NCBI RefSeq assembly: GCF_014117445.1
Contig: NZ_CP059851.1
Coordinates: 3,088,501-3,152,500, forward strand
Reading direction: 5' to 3'
Length of the DNA: 64,000 nt
From: Sandaracinobacteroides saxicola
Lineage (GTDB): Bacteria > Pseudomonadota > Alphaproteobacteria > Sphingomonadales > Sphingomonadaceae
Shown: one piece after another, positions 8,205 to 15,483 of the stretch
Position numbering within the stretch: the stretch's first letter is position 1
Layout: each line of letters opens with the position of its first letter
Notes under the pieces: generated by a model
Told to the model about the DNA's origin: nothing
The model's database searches: none
Seen by the model: the letters and a program-made list of their open reading frames with translations, nothing else
Program-made: the position numbers and the translations under genes

Positions 8205-10112
8205 ATGCGCGCCGCCGTCATCCTTGCCCTGCTGCTCGCCGCGCCCGCCACCGCCCAGCGCGCGGAGGACAATATCGTCACCGCTGCCACCGACGCCTTC
8301 GGCGCCTCCATCGGCCGCGAATCGATCGGGCTTTACGACGAGGGCAATGTCCGCGGCTTCTCCCCCGAAACCGCCGGCAACATCCGCATCGAGGGCCTGT
8401 ATTTCGACCGCCGCGCCTTCATGACCGGCCGCGTGCGCCAGGGCAGCACCATCCACGTCGGCCTCACCGCGCTCGATTTCCTCTTCCCCGCCCCCACCGG
8501 CATCGCCGATGTCAGCCTGTATCGCGCCGGCGCGAAACCGCTCCTCACCCTCACCACCGGCGTCGAACCCGTCTATGCGCCCTACGCCGAGGCCGAGCTG
8601 CAACTGCCGCTCGCCGACACGCTGGGCGCCACGATCGGCACCGGCCTGTATCACGACCATTACCCCAACGGCGGCCGCGGCCTCTTCTTCTCCAACGCCG
8701 TCACGCTGCGCTGGAACCCCGCCCCCGGCGTCGAGATCACCCCCTTCTGGAGCCAGTCCGACGCCAGCAGCCAGACCTTCGGCCCGCTTTATGCCCCCGC
8801 CGGCGATTTCCTGCCGCAACCCGTCGACCGCGCGCGCTATTTCGGCCCGCGCTGGGCCGTCGCCAGCTTCCTCAACAGCAATTACGGCCTCCTCGCCAAG
8901 GCCGATCTCGGCAATGATTTCCGCCTCGAATCCGGCCTGTTCCGCTCCATCGTTAGCAACCGCCGCACCTTCGGCGACCTCATCACCGGCATCACGCCCG
9001 ACGGTCGCGGCCGCCAGCTCATCTTCGCCGACCCCCCCACCCGCAACGCCAGCCTCAGTGGAGAGGCCCGCCTGTCGAAATCCTTCCTGACCGGTGCCAT
9101 CGCCCACCGCCTGCACCTGTCGCTGCGCGGTCGCGGCGTCGAACAGAGCTTCGGCGGCAACGACACGCTCGACCTCGGCCCCGTCACCATCAACACGCCC
9201 TCCGGCGCCCCCGCTCCCGCCGGCTTCCGCTTCGGCACCCCCACACAGGACCGCGTCCGCCAGGGCACGGTGGGCCTCGCATGGGAAGCGCGCTGGGCCG
9301 GCGTCGGCCAGCTCGCCCTCGGCCTGCAACGCAGCGACTATCGCAAGACCGTGCGCCTGCCCGGCACAGCGCCCGTCATCACCCGCGCCTCCCCCTGGCT
9401 CTGGAACGCCAGCCTCGCCCTCACCCCCACGCCGCGCCTCACCCTCTACGCCGGCGCCACCCGCGGTCTGGAGGAGAACGGCATCGCGCCTGCCGACGCC
9501 GCCAACCGCAACGCGGCGCTCCCGGCGCTCGAAACCCGCCAGGTCGATGCCGGCCTCCGCCTCGCCCTCACCAAGGACCTCACCCTGCTTGCCGGCCTGT
9601 TCAGCATCACCAAACCCTATTTCGCCCGCGACCCCGCCAACCTCTTCACCCGCCAGGGGGACGTCCGCCACCGCGGCGCCGAACTCTCGCTCTCCGGCAG
9701 CCTTGCCCCCGGCCTCACCCTCGTCACCGGCGCGCTCTTCCTGGACTCCAGCGTCAGCGGCCCGGCGGTTGCCGGCGGCGCCATCGGCCGGCGCCCGGTG
9801 GGCCGCGCCCGCTTCCAGGGCCAGCTCAACCTCGATTGGCGCCCCGCGCCCGACCACCCCTGGTCGTTCGACGCCGGCCTGTTCCACAACTCCTCCACCA
9901 TGGCGACGCTCAACAACCGCGTCTCCGTCCCCGCCGTCACCACGCTGGACGCCGGCGTCCGCTACCGCGCGAAACTGGGCACCCGCCCCGTCACGCTCCG
10001 CGTCCAGGCCCTCAACCTCACCAACCGCTTCGCCTGGGAGGTGATCGACGACGGCCTCTACGACGTGAACACGCCCCGCACCGTGCAGTTCTCGATTACA
10101 GCCGACATCTAA
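8205..10112 (+). CDS. TonB-dependent receptor (short-plug type)
   Basis: 635-residue outer-membrane receptor. Residues 1-18 are a signal peptide (MRAAVILALLLAAPATAQ). A plug domain follows with TAATDAFGASIGRESIGLYD and NIRIEGLYFDRRAFMTGRVR, and then a beta-barrel. The C-terminus is RTVQFSITADI rather than a terminal aromatic residue. The plug sequence differs clearly from that of the receptor at 834-3224, so the two are not recent duplicates. Imported ligand unknown; no catabolic partner is adjacent. A tRNA gene follows after 75 bp. Confidence 0.88.
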   Translation: MRAAVILALLLAAPATAQRAEDNIVTAATDAFGASIGRESIGLYDEGNVRGFSPETAGNIRIEGLYFDRRAFMTGRVRQGSTIHVGLTALDFLFPAPTGIADVSLYRAGAKPLLTLTTGVEPVYAPYAEAELQLPLADTLGATIGTGLYHDHYPNGGRGLFFSNAVTLRWNPAPGVEITPFWSQSDASSQTFGPLYAPAGDFLPQPVDRARYFGPRWAVASFLNSNYGLLAKADLGNDFRLESGLFRSIVSNRRTFGDLITGITPDGRGRQLIFADPPTRNASLSGEARLSKSFLTGAIAHRLHLSLRGRGVEQSFGGNDTLDLGPVTINTPSGAPAPAGFRFGTPTQDRVRQGTVGLAWEARWAGVGQLALGLQRSDYRKTVRLPGTAPVITRASPWLWNASLALTPTPRLTLYAGATRGLEENGIAPADAANRNAALPALETRQVDAGLRLALTKDLTLLAGLFSITKPYFARDPANLFTRQGDVRHRGAELSLSGSLAPGLTLVTGALFLDSSVSGPAVAGGAIGRRPVGRARFQGQLNLDWRPAPDHPWSFDAGLFHNSSTMATLNNRVSVPAVTTLDAGVRYRAKLGTRPVTLRVQALNLTNRFAWEVIDDGLYDVNTPRTVQFSITADI

Positions 10113-10187
10113 ACCCGCCCTTGCACCCGCCGCCCGCGCTGGCTATAGCGCCGCTTCCCATGCCGAGAGTGGCATCAGGCCGGTCAC

Positions 10188-10263
10188 GGGGACGTAGCTC
10201 AGATGGGAGAGCGCAGCAATCGCACTGCTGAGGTCAGGGGTTCGATCCCCCTCGTCTCCACCA
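10188..10263 (+). tRNA. tRNA-Ala (anticodon CGC)
   Basis: A complete 76-nt cloverleaf can be drawn. The acceptor GGGGACG pairs with CGTCTCC, including the G3:U70 wobble that identifies alanine tRNAs. The D-stem is GCTC/GAGC and the anticodon stem CAGCA/TGCTG with loop ATCGCAC, giving anticodon CGC (codon GCG). The T-stem is AGGGG/CCCCT with TTCGATC in the loop. The discriminator is A at 10260 and CCA is encoded. It is the only tRNA I see here, and it sits at the left edge of the mosaic region with toxin-antitoxin and HEPN genes. Confidence 0.95.
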
Positions 10264-10382
10264 GCTTCTTTGCCGGCTGACGCCGGAGCAGGCGGCGGGC
10301 TCCCGCCGGCGCGCAGTCGCGCTTGCGGCCTGCGGCCGATAAACGGATCATCCAACAAATGGGCTTGATCGCAACGTCATCC

Positions 10383-10400
10383 TGTCGTATTTAGACGACA
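10383..10400. promoter_or_regulatory. palindrome at the toxin start (probable autoregulatory operator)
   Basis: TGTCGT-ATTTAG-ACGACA is a perfect 6-bp inverted repeat with a 6-bp spacer. It ends exactly one base before the toxin ATG, and no Shine-Dalgarno sequence lies between. Type II toxin-antitoxin operons are usually repressed by the antitoxin at such dyads. Position and symmetry are seen directly; function is inferred. Confidence 0.45.
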
Positions 10401-10742
10401 ATGTATATCATTGAGCGCACCGTCGTCTTTGATGGGTGGCTCGATGGCCTGAAAGACCGGACGGCGCAAAAGCGGGTTGCCATGCGCCTGACGCGCATTG
10501 AATCGGGGCTTCTGGGCGACTGGAAAACACTCGGAGACGGCATCAGCGAACTGCGAATCGACCATGGCCCCGGATACCGGATTTACTTCACCCGGCGGGA
10601 TCAACGGATCATCATCCTGTTGTGTGGCAGCGACAAGGGAGATCAGGATCGGGCGATCAGACAGGCAAGGCAAATGGCCAAAGACCTTGATATCCCTCTG
10701 ATGACATCTCCCCGTCCCCAACGACCTGGAACAACGGAGTGA
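10401..10742 (+). CDS. RelE/HigB-superfamily toxin of an addiction module
   Basis: 113-residue protein of the RelE/ParE superfamily (phage-derived Gp49-like/HigB type, the group annotated as addiction-module killer protein). Family blocks are visible: an N-terminal strand and WLDGLKD helix, AQKRVAMRLTRIESGLLGDW, then ISELRIDHGPGYRIYFTRRD and IIILLCGSDKGDQDRAIRQA. The known mechanism is ribosome-dependent mRNA cleavage, countered by the antitoxin. The toxin precedes the antitoxin, as in higBA. The stop overlaps the GTG codon just upstream of the antitoxin ATG, so the two are translationally coupled. A second, diverged copy of this system lies at 17129-17703. Confidence 0.88.
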   Translation: MYIIERTVVFDGWLDGLKDRTAQKRVAMRLTRIESGLLGDWKTLGDGISELRIDHGPGYRIYFTRRDQRIIILLCGSDKGDQDRAIRQARQMAKDLDIPLMTSPRPQRPGTTE

Positions 10743-10744
10743 CC

Positions 10745-11047
10745 ATGACCCAGCTTGCGACCACCCCATTCGACGCCGCCAAATATATCACCGAGCCCGC
10801 GGATGTGGTCGACTTCCTCAACGACGCGTTCGACAGCGGCCATGCCCCCTACATCGCCAAAGTGCTGGGCATCGTCGCGCGCAGCGAAGGCATGTCGAAA
10901 ATCGCCGACAAGACCGGCGTCAACCGTCAGGCCCTCTACACCGCGCTCAGCGAGCAGGGCAATCCGACGCTGGAAACGCTCCTCAAGGTCCTGTCCGCCC
11001 TCGGCATGAAACTGAAATGCGAACCCGACCTGGCGAAAGCAGCATAG
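10745..11047 (+). CDS. HTH antitoxin partner of the RelE/HigB-like toxin
   Basis: 100-residue putative addiction-module antitoxin of the family paired with these toxins. A helix-turn-helix occupies the C-terminal half: GMSKIADKTGVNRQALYTAL, then GNPTLETLLKVLSALGMKL. The N-terminal FDAAKYITEPADVVDFLNDA region is typical of this family. I use ATG 10745, with GGAG 5 nt upstream, rather than GTG 10739, which overlaps the toxin stop. It should bind and neutralise the toxin and repress the operon, probably at the dyad just before the toxin start. Confidence 0.88.
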   Translation: MTQLATTPFDAAKYITEPADVVDFLNDAFDSGHAPYIAKVLGIVARSEGMSKIADKTGVNRQALYTALSEQGNPTLETLLKVLSALGMKLKCEPDLAKAA

Positions 11048-11127
11048 CCTGATGGCCGTTCCCTAAGTTTTTTCGGTCGTTCGTTTTGTTGGTGGTGCTG
11101 CGAAAAAATAGACGTTAGTCTTGAGAC

Positions 11128-11796
11128 ATGACTAAGGATGGCCGCCCTTCCCGGATAAATGACATCAGGCTTTTTATTGGAGACCGCTCTGTCTCATCGT
11201 CTTACCTCAAAGGGCAGGAAGAGGCGGTTGCTTACGCTCGTCGAATTGCTTGGCTTCTGAATGGTGAGGAATTTAGTCTTGGAGCTTACCCAGCCTTATA
11301 CGTGTTATTCACACAGTCGCTCCAACCCGGTGTAATCCGCGTGACTGATGAAGGCGGTGACTGGTGGCAACGATACGTCCATGTTGGCGTGACCACAGAC
11401 TTCCCAAACATCACTGATGCCTTTGATGTCGCAACGCGCGGGATCGTTGATTCGCTACTCGCAGTAAGACCCGATCAGGTCGACATTATCCGGCATGCTG
11501 ACGCGATAGTGCGCCAACATGGTAACGATCTACGCTTCCTATTGAAACGTCGCGAGTTGTCAAAGCTGATTGTTGAAATTTCGGTCAACATCGCTGCCTG
11601 GCCGACGAGATCCCATTTGTTCATGGCTCACATCGACAAGGCTACCAACGTCTATTTCGAGGCCGACCCAATCCCCATGATGTTTTATTCGGAAGGTTTT
11701 GACTTAGTTGGAGGTCTCAGGCTTCAAGATGCAAAAAACTTGAAAGAAGTTCCATCTTTGCCACCCATGTCGAAAAAAGTGAACATTAGAAGGTAA
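11128..11796 (+). CDS. hypothetical protein, AT-richer than its surroundings
   Basis: 222 residues, no family recognised. It starts MTKDGRPSRINDIRLFIGDR and has no signal peptide or membrane segment. The sequence looks like an ordinary mixed alpha/beta cytosolic protein, with a basic C-terminus (PMSKKVNIRR). Base composition is much less GC-rich than the flanks: one 60-base line inside it (11281-11340) is about half G+C, where neighbouring genes run far higher. This points to recent horizontal acquisition. Position beside a toxin-antitoxin pair in a mosaic region makes a defence or immunity role possible, but nothing in the sequence shows it. Confidence 0.7.
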   Translation: MTKDGRPSRINDIRLFIGDRSVSSSYLKGQEEAVAYARRIAWLLNGEEFSLGAYPALYVLFTQSLQPGVIRVTDEGGDWWQRYVHVGVTTDFPNITDAFDVATRGIVDSLLAVRPDQVDIIRHADAIVRQHGNDLRFLLKRRELSKLIVEISVNIAAWPTRSHLFMAHIDKATNVYFEADPIPMMFYSEGFDLVGGLRLQDAKNLKEVPSLPPMSKKVNIRR

Positions 11797-11895
11797 GGCG
11801 GCTTTTGCGCGCCTGAGTTGAAAACCCGCCTGTCCGGTCTCCCCTACGATCCCTACTCCCCCCGGAAATCTCAGGACAATCCCCGCCGCTCCCCC

Positions 11896-12095
11896 AAATC
11901 CGAAACCGCCCCGCCTGCGTCTCGATCGTAACCCACCGCGTTTCGGTAAAACCGTTGATCCCCAGCCGCCCGCCAAAGCGGCCATGCCCCTACGCCGCCG
12001 AACGGCATCTGCGGCTTGTGATGCACCGTCGGGCCGTTGATAGGGTACATGCCCGACCAAATGCGCCCCGCCAGCCGGCCAAATTGAAAGCCAAC
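11896..12095 (-). pseudogene. C-terminal remnant of an aldehyde dehydrogenase, frameshifted
   Basis: Read on the minus strand, one frame gives SGMYPINGPTVHHKPQMPFG. A second frame, a few bases further on, gives GRFGGRLGINGFTETRWVTI and then ETQAGRFRI. Together these are the conserved last 60 or so residues of salicylaldehyde/vanillin-type aldehyde dehydrogenases. The two halves are out of frame, with a small deletion between the GGV and GRFGG blocks, and the normal stop codon is absent. No N-terminal or catalytic-cysteine region is present nearby. The rest of the 328-bp interval 11797-12124 holds nothing else I recognise. Confidence 0.75.
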
Positions 12096-12124
12096 ACGCC
12101 TCACAAATTGAGATAAAGGAAACC

Positions 12125-12481
12125 ATGATGATCGAGCACCAAGGCAGTTGCCATTGCGGGCGGGTCCGCCTCACCCTGCGCAGCGATCCGACCGAAGCCA
12201 GCGAATGCAATTGCTCGATCTGCCGCCGCACCGCCGGACTGTGGCACTATTGCCCGCCGGAATCGGCCTCGGTCAACGGAGACGGCATCGCCTACCAGCA
12301 GGGCGACCGCGCCCTCGACCTGTGGCACTGCCCGACCTGCGGCTGCACCACCCACTGGACCCCAACCGACCCCACCTACCCCCGCATGGGCATCAACCTC
12401 AGAATGTTCGATCCCAACCTGTGGCGCGACCTGCCCCGCCGCCTCGTCGATGGCGCCGCCTATCAAAGCTCAGGCAGTTAA
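12125..12481 (+). CDS. GFA/CENP-V-family zinc protein
   Basis: 118-residue member of the glutathione-dependent formaldehyde-activating (GFA) fold family. The zinc-binding cysteines are in GSCHCGRVRL, ECNCSICRRTAGLWHY and WHCPTCGCTTHW. Despite the family name, most members have no proven enzymatic role, so I would not assign formaldehyde metabolism. The start is the first of two adjacent ATGs, with AAAGGAAA 6 nt upstream. It is convergent with phhA, leaving 15 bp between stops. The degraded aldehyde dehydrogenase lies immediately upstream on the other strand. Confidence 0.85.
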   Translation: MMIEHQGSCHCGRVRLTLRSDPTEASECNCSICRRTAGLWHYCPPESASVNGDGIAYQQGDRALDLWHCPTCGCTTHWTPTDPTYPRMGINLRMFDPNLWRDLPRRLVDGAAYQSSGS

Positions 12482-12496
12482 GACCCACCCACCCCC

Positions 12497-13279
12497 TCAA
12501 TAATCCCCCAACCCCCGCAGCGCCCCATAGACCGGCGCGAAATCCGTATCCCTTGTCGCCCGCAACAGCGTCCCGAAATCCGGAATCACGAAATAGCGTT
12601 CCTGAAAATCATCGATCCGGTACGGCGTCCGCATCACCCGCATCAGCTCGAACGGCAGCCGCTCCGGCACGTCACTTTCCAGCGCATACCTTGTCTCCCC
12701 AAAACTGCTCACGATCCCCGCGCCATAGATCCGCAAGCCCTCTTCCGTCGCGATCAGCCCGAACTCCACCGTGTACCAATACAGCCGCGCCAGCCGGTCC
12801 AGCATCCCGAACTTGATCGATCGCAACCCGCCCTCGCCATAGGCCTGCATGTAATCGGCGAACACCGGGTCCGCCAGCAGCGGCACATGCCCGAACACGT
12901 CATGGAACACATCCGGTTCCTGCAGGTAATCTAGCTGGTCCCGCCGCCGGATGAACCGCCCCGCCACGAACCGCCGGTTCGCCAGATGCTCGAAAAACAC
13001 ATCCTCCGGCACCAGCCCCGGCACCGCCACCACCTGCCACCCCGTCCGCGCCATCAGCCGCTCGGAAAGCTCGGCGAAATCCGGGATCCCGGGCCTGGAC
13101 AGCCGCAGCACGTCCAGCCCCGCCAGGAACTGCGGCGCCACCCGCCCGGGCAGCAGCGCGCACTGCCGCGCGAACAGCGTGTCCCACACCGCATGGTCCT
13201 CCGGGCGGTAGGCCTCCCAATCCTGCGGCACCGTCCAGTCGTCGGACGCGGGTTTCACCACGGGCGCGTTTGGTAACAT
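12497..13279 (-). CDS. phhA: phenylalanine 4-monooxygenase
   Basis: 260-residue single-domain bacterial phenylalanine hydroxylase, converting phenylalanine to tyrosine with tetrahydropterin and non-heme iron. The iron-ligand triad is visible: H126 and H131 in EPDVFHDVFGHVPLL and E172 in LYWYTVEFGL. The length matches the short bacterial enzyme, without the regulatory ACT domain. No pterin carbinolamine dehydratase (phhB) is adjacent. A perfect 7-bp inverted repeat spans the start codon, and a TATATG hexamer sits about 8 nt upstream of the ATG. The transcript may therefore be leaderless and controlled at the start codon; that is inference. Confidence 0.94.
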   Translation of the reverse strand: MLPNAPVVKPASDDWTVPQDWEAYRPEDHAVWDTLFARQCALLPGRVAPQFLAGLDVLRLSRPGIPDFAELSERLMARTGWQVVAVPGLVPEDVFFEHLANRRFVAGRFIRRRDQLDYLQEPDVFHDVFGHVPLLADPVFADYMQAYGEGGLRSIKFGMLDRLARLYWYTVEFGLIATEEGLRIYGAGIVSSFGETRYALESDVPERLPFELMRVMRTPYRIDDFQERYFVIPDFGTLLRATRDTDFAPVYGALRGLGDY

Positions 13280-13288
13280 GCGTTACCA
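13271..13288. promoter_or_regulatory. perfect dyad over the phhA start codon (candidate operator)
   Basis: TGGTAAC-ATGC-GTTACCA has 7-bp arms and a 4-bp spacer and covers the phhA ATG. A TATATG hexamer that could be a -10 box lies beside it on the minus strand. Dyads of this TGGTAAC type are typical of dimeric helix-turn-helix repressors. No regulator gene is adjacent, so the protein that binds is unknown. Confidence 0.5.
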
Positions 13289-13351
13289 TATAGCGCGCAT
13301 GCCGGAAAAGTGTGAGCGGTTTTCCGATCAGCATGCGCGCCAACAAAAAAA

Positions 13352-13394
13352 GGCAGACCCCATTTTGGCCCCGTCAAATGCCATGGGGTCTGCC
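13352..13394. repeat. long stem-loop in the phhA-ppx divergent region
   Basis: GGCAGACCCCA (13352-13362) and TGGGGTCTGCC (13384-13394) form a perfect 11-bp stem. An inner CATTT/AAATG pair can form as an alternative. An A-run precedes it at 13345-13351. On the minus strand the stem is followed by a run of T, so it has terminator form in that direction, although no leftward gene ends there. It could be a dispersed repeat or an mRNA leader structure for the rightward gene. Confidence 0.5.
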
Positions 13395-13440
13395 ACTCTT
13401 GCGCCGCCCGCCAACCGCGCTACCTTGTCCCCAAGTGCGG

Positions 13441-14508
13441 ATGGCAACCATCCGTGAAGACCAAGACGGAACAACGGTGGACATTCTCAACAGCGCGATC
13501 CCCGCGCCCTCTCCCGGCCCCCCCCAGGGCCTCCATGCCCCCCGCCGCGCCGCTCGCGGCCTTTATGGCGCGCTCGACCTCGGCACCAACAACTGCCGCC
13601 TCCTCATCGCCCGCCCGGCGCAGGACAGTGGCGGCCACGAAAGCTTCCAGGTGATCGACGCCTTCAGCCGCATCGTCCGCCTGGGAGAGGGGCTGATGGC
13701 CAACGGCGCCCTGTCCGATGCCGCGATGGACCGCGCCGTCGCCGCGCTCGCCGTCTGCGCCGAAAAACTCGCCCGCCGCGGCGTCGGCCATGTCCGCTCC
13801 GTCGCGACGGAGGCCTGCCGCCGCGCCACCAACGCCGCCCACTTCGTCGCCCGCGTCTATGCCGAAACCGGCCTCGCGCTCGATGTCATCTCCCCGCGGG
13901 AGGAAGCCCGCCTCGCCGTCCTCGGCTGCCAGACCCTGATCGACCCCACCGCCCGCCGCGCGCTGGTGTTCGACATCGGCGGCGGCTCCACCGAGGTCGT
14001 GCTGGTGAAACGGCGGGACGATGGCTTCACCACCCAGGGCTGGGTCAGCGTCCCCTGGGGCGTCGTCTCGCTCGCCGAAACCGAGCTGCACGACGCCGGA
14101 GACGCCCCCGCCCGCACCGCCGCCTATGCCCGCATGAAGGCCCGCGTCGCCTCGCACCTCGGCGGCCTCTCCCGCCAGATGCGCCGCGACGTGCAGCTGC
14201 TCGGCGCGTCCGGCACCGTCACCACGCTGGCCAGCCTCAACATGGGCCTGCCGCATTACGATCGCCGCCAGGTCGATGGCGCCTGGGCCGATCCCGCCGC
14301 CATGCGCGCGCTCGCCGCCCGCCTCGCCGCCCTCTCACCCGCCGAACGCGCCGCCGTCCCCGGCATCGGCGCCGACCGCGCTGACCTCGTCGTCGCCGGC
14401 GCCGCCATCCTGGAGGCCGTGATGGACAGCAGCCCGCACTCCCCCCTGCGCGTCGCCGACCGCGGCCTTCGCGAAGGCATCCTGCGCGCCATGATGGCCC
14501 GGCCATGA
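13441..14508 (+). CDS. Ppx/GppA-family exopolyphosphatase/pppGpp phosphohydrolase
   Basis: 355-residue protein of the ASKHA-fold Ppx/GppA family, which hydrolyses polyphosphate ends or pppGpp. Phosphate-1 motif ALDLGTNNCRLLIARP lies near residues 48-63. The second loop is VFDIGGGSTEVVLVKRRDD, and GASGTVTTLASL is the third conserved block. It is shorter than E. coli Ppx (513) and matches the one-module alphaproteobacterial form. Start ATG 13441 is preferred over 13312 because the extra 43 residues would run through the stem-loop and match nothing. Its stop overlaps the rlmE start (ATGA). Which substrate it prefers cannot be told. Confidence 0.88.
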   Translation: MATIREDQDGTTVDILNSAIPAPSPGPPQGLHAPRRAARGLYGALDLGTNNCRLLIARPAQDSGGHESFQVIDAFSRIVRLGEGLMANGALSDAAMDRAVAALAVCAEKLARRGVGHVRSVATEACRRATNAAHFVARVYAETGLALDVISPREEARLAVLGCQTLIDPTARRALVFDIGGGSTEVVLVKRRDDGFTTQGWVSVPWGVVSLAETELHDAGDAPARTAAYARMKARVASHLGGLSRQMRRDVQLLGASGTVTTLASLNMGLPHYDRRQVDGAWADPAAMRALAARLAALSPAERAAVPGIGADRADLVVAGAAILEAVMDSSPHSPLRVADRGLREGILRAMMARP

Positions 14509-15227
14509 GCGCCGGCGGCAAAGGCGGCGGCAAAAGCGGCGGCAGCGGCGGCAGTGGCGGCGGTGGCTTGGGCGGCCGCAGCCAGGGCGGCCGCGAGCGC
14601 GTCCGCACCGCCCGCGGCCGCAGCGCCTCCTCGGTCCGCTGGCTCGACCGGCAGCTGAACGACCCCTATGTCAAACGCGCCCAGGCCGATGGCTACCGCG
14701 CCCGCGCCGCCTACAAGCTCCTCGAGCTCGACCAGCGCTTCGGGCTTTTGCGCGGCGTCAACCGTGTCGTCGATCTCGGCGCCGCCCCCGGCGGCTGGAG
14801 CCAGGTGGTCCTCCGCGCCCGTCCCCAGTGCAGCGTCGTCGGCATCGACCTGCTGCCCGTCGAACCGCTCGCCGGCCTCACCTTCCTGCAACTGGATTTC
14901 CTCAGGGAGGACGCCGCCGAACAGCTCGAGCTGGCCTTGGGCGGCGCCGCCGACCTGGTCCTGTCGGACATGGCCGCCAACACCGTCGGCCACCACGCCA
15001 CCGACCACCTGCGCACCATGGCGCTGGTGGAGGCCGCCGCCGGCTTCGCCGCCACGATATTGGCCCCCGGCGGCGCCTTCGTCGCCAAGGTCCTCGCCGG
15101 CGGCGCCGAATCCCACCTCGTCGCCGAACTCAAACGCCAGTTCGCCTCCGTAAAACACGCCAAACCCCCCGCCAGCCGCAAGGAATCCAGCGAAACCTAC
15201 GTCATCGCCCAGGGGTTCAAGGGCTGA
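14505..15227 (+). CDS. rlmE: 23S rRNA (uridine-2'-O)-methyltransferase RlmE (FtsJ/RrmJ)
   Basis: 240 residues. Catalyses SAM-dependent 2'-O-methylation of U2552 in the A-loop of 23S rRNA late in 50S assembly. After a glycine/serine-rich N-terminal tail (residues 1-30, likely disordered) come SVRWLDRQLNDPYVKRAQ and RARAAYKLLELDQRF, whose lysine is the first of the K-D-K-E tetrad. The SAM loop is VVDLGAAPGGWSQVVL, the catalytic aspartate is in LVLSDMAANTVGHHA, and the last tetrad residues are in KVLAGGAE and SRKESSETYVIAQGFKG. The ATG overlaps the stop of the Ppx-like gene. The 256 bp that follow hold no gene I can recognise and are less GC-rich. Confidence 0.95.
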   Translation: MSAGGKGGGKSGGSGGSGGGGLGGRSQGGRERVRTARGRSASSVRWLDRQLNDPYVKRAQADGYRARAAYKLLELDQRFGLLRGVNRVVDLGAAPGGWSQVVLRARPQCSVVGIDLLPVEPLAGLTFLQLDFLREDAAEQLELALGGAADLVLSDMAANTVGHHATDHLRTMALVEAAAGFAATILAPGGAFVAKVLAGGAESHLVAELKRQFASVKHAKPPASRKESSETYVIAQGFKG

Positions 15228-15483
15228 GCAAAGACAACATCACCTTTGGACCATGCGCCGACCCCGCGCACATGCATACCGGCACGCAGGCGTTCCGGAC
15301 GTTTCTGGCGAAGACCCGGTCACCGGCCCTTGCGTGCCACTCAATTGCAGCAAATAGGCGGCGGCGCAAAAGCACCGACCTCTGATTTGTTATGGATTCA
15401 GCATACGCAGTTTTCGGTGACGCTATGCAGACATAGGAGATGTTCGCTACTGGAGCATTGCAGAAGCAACGCACCATTCCTGA

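Noticed and set aside
8509-10044. Serine/proline/alanine-rich alternative frames inside the second TonB receptor
   Set aside because: Codon-shift shadows of the receptor gene in high-GC DNA.
10143-10358. Minus-strand ORF reading GDEGDRTPDLSSAIAALSHL
   Set aside because: This is the familiar spurious translation of the complement of the tRNA-Ala gene, not a protein.
13312-13440. Longer start for the Ppx/GppA-like gene
   Set aside because: The 43 extra residues would be encoded by the stem-loop and promoter region and match no part of the family.
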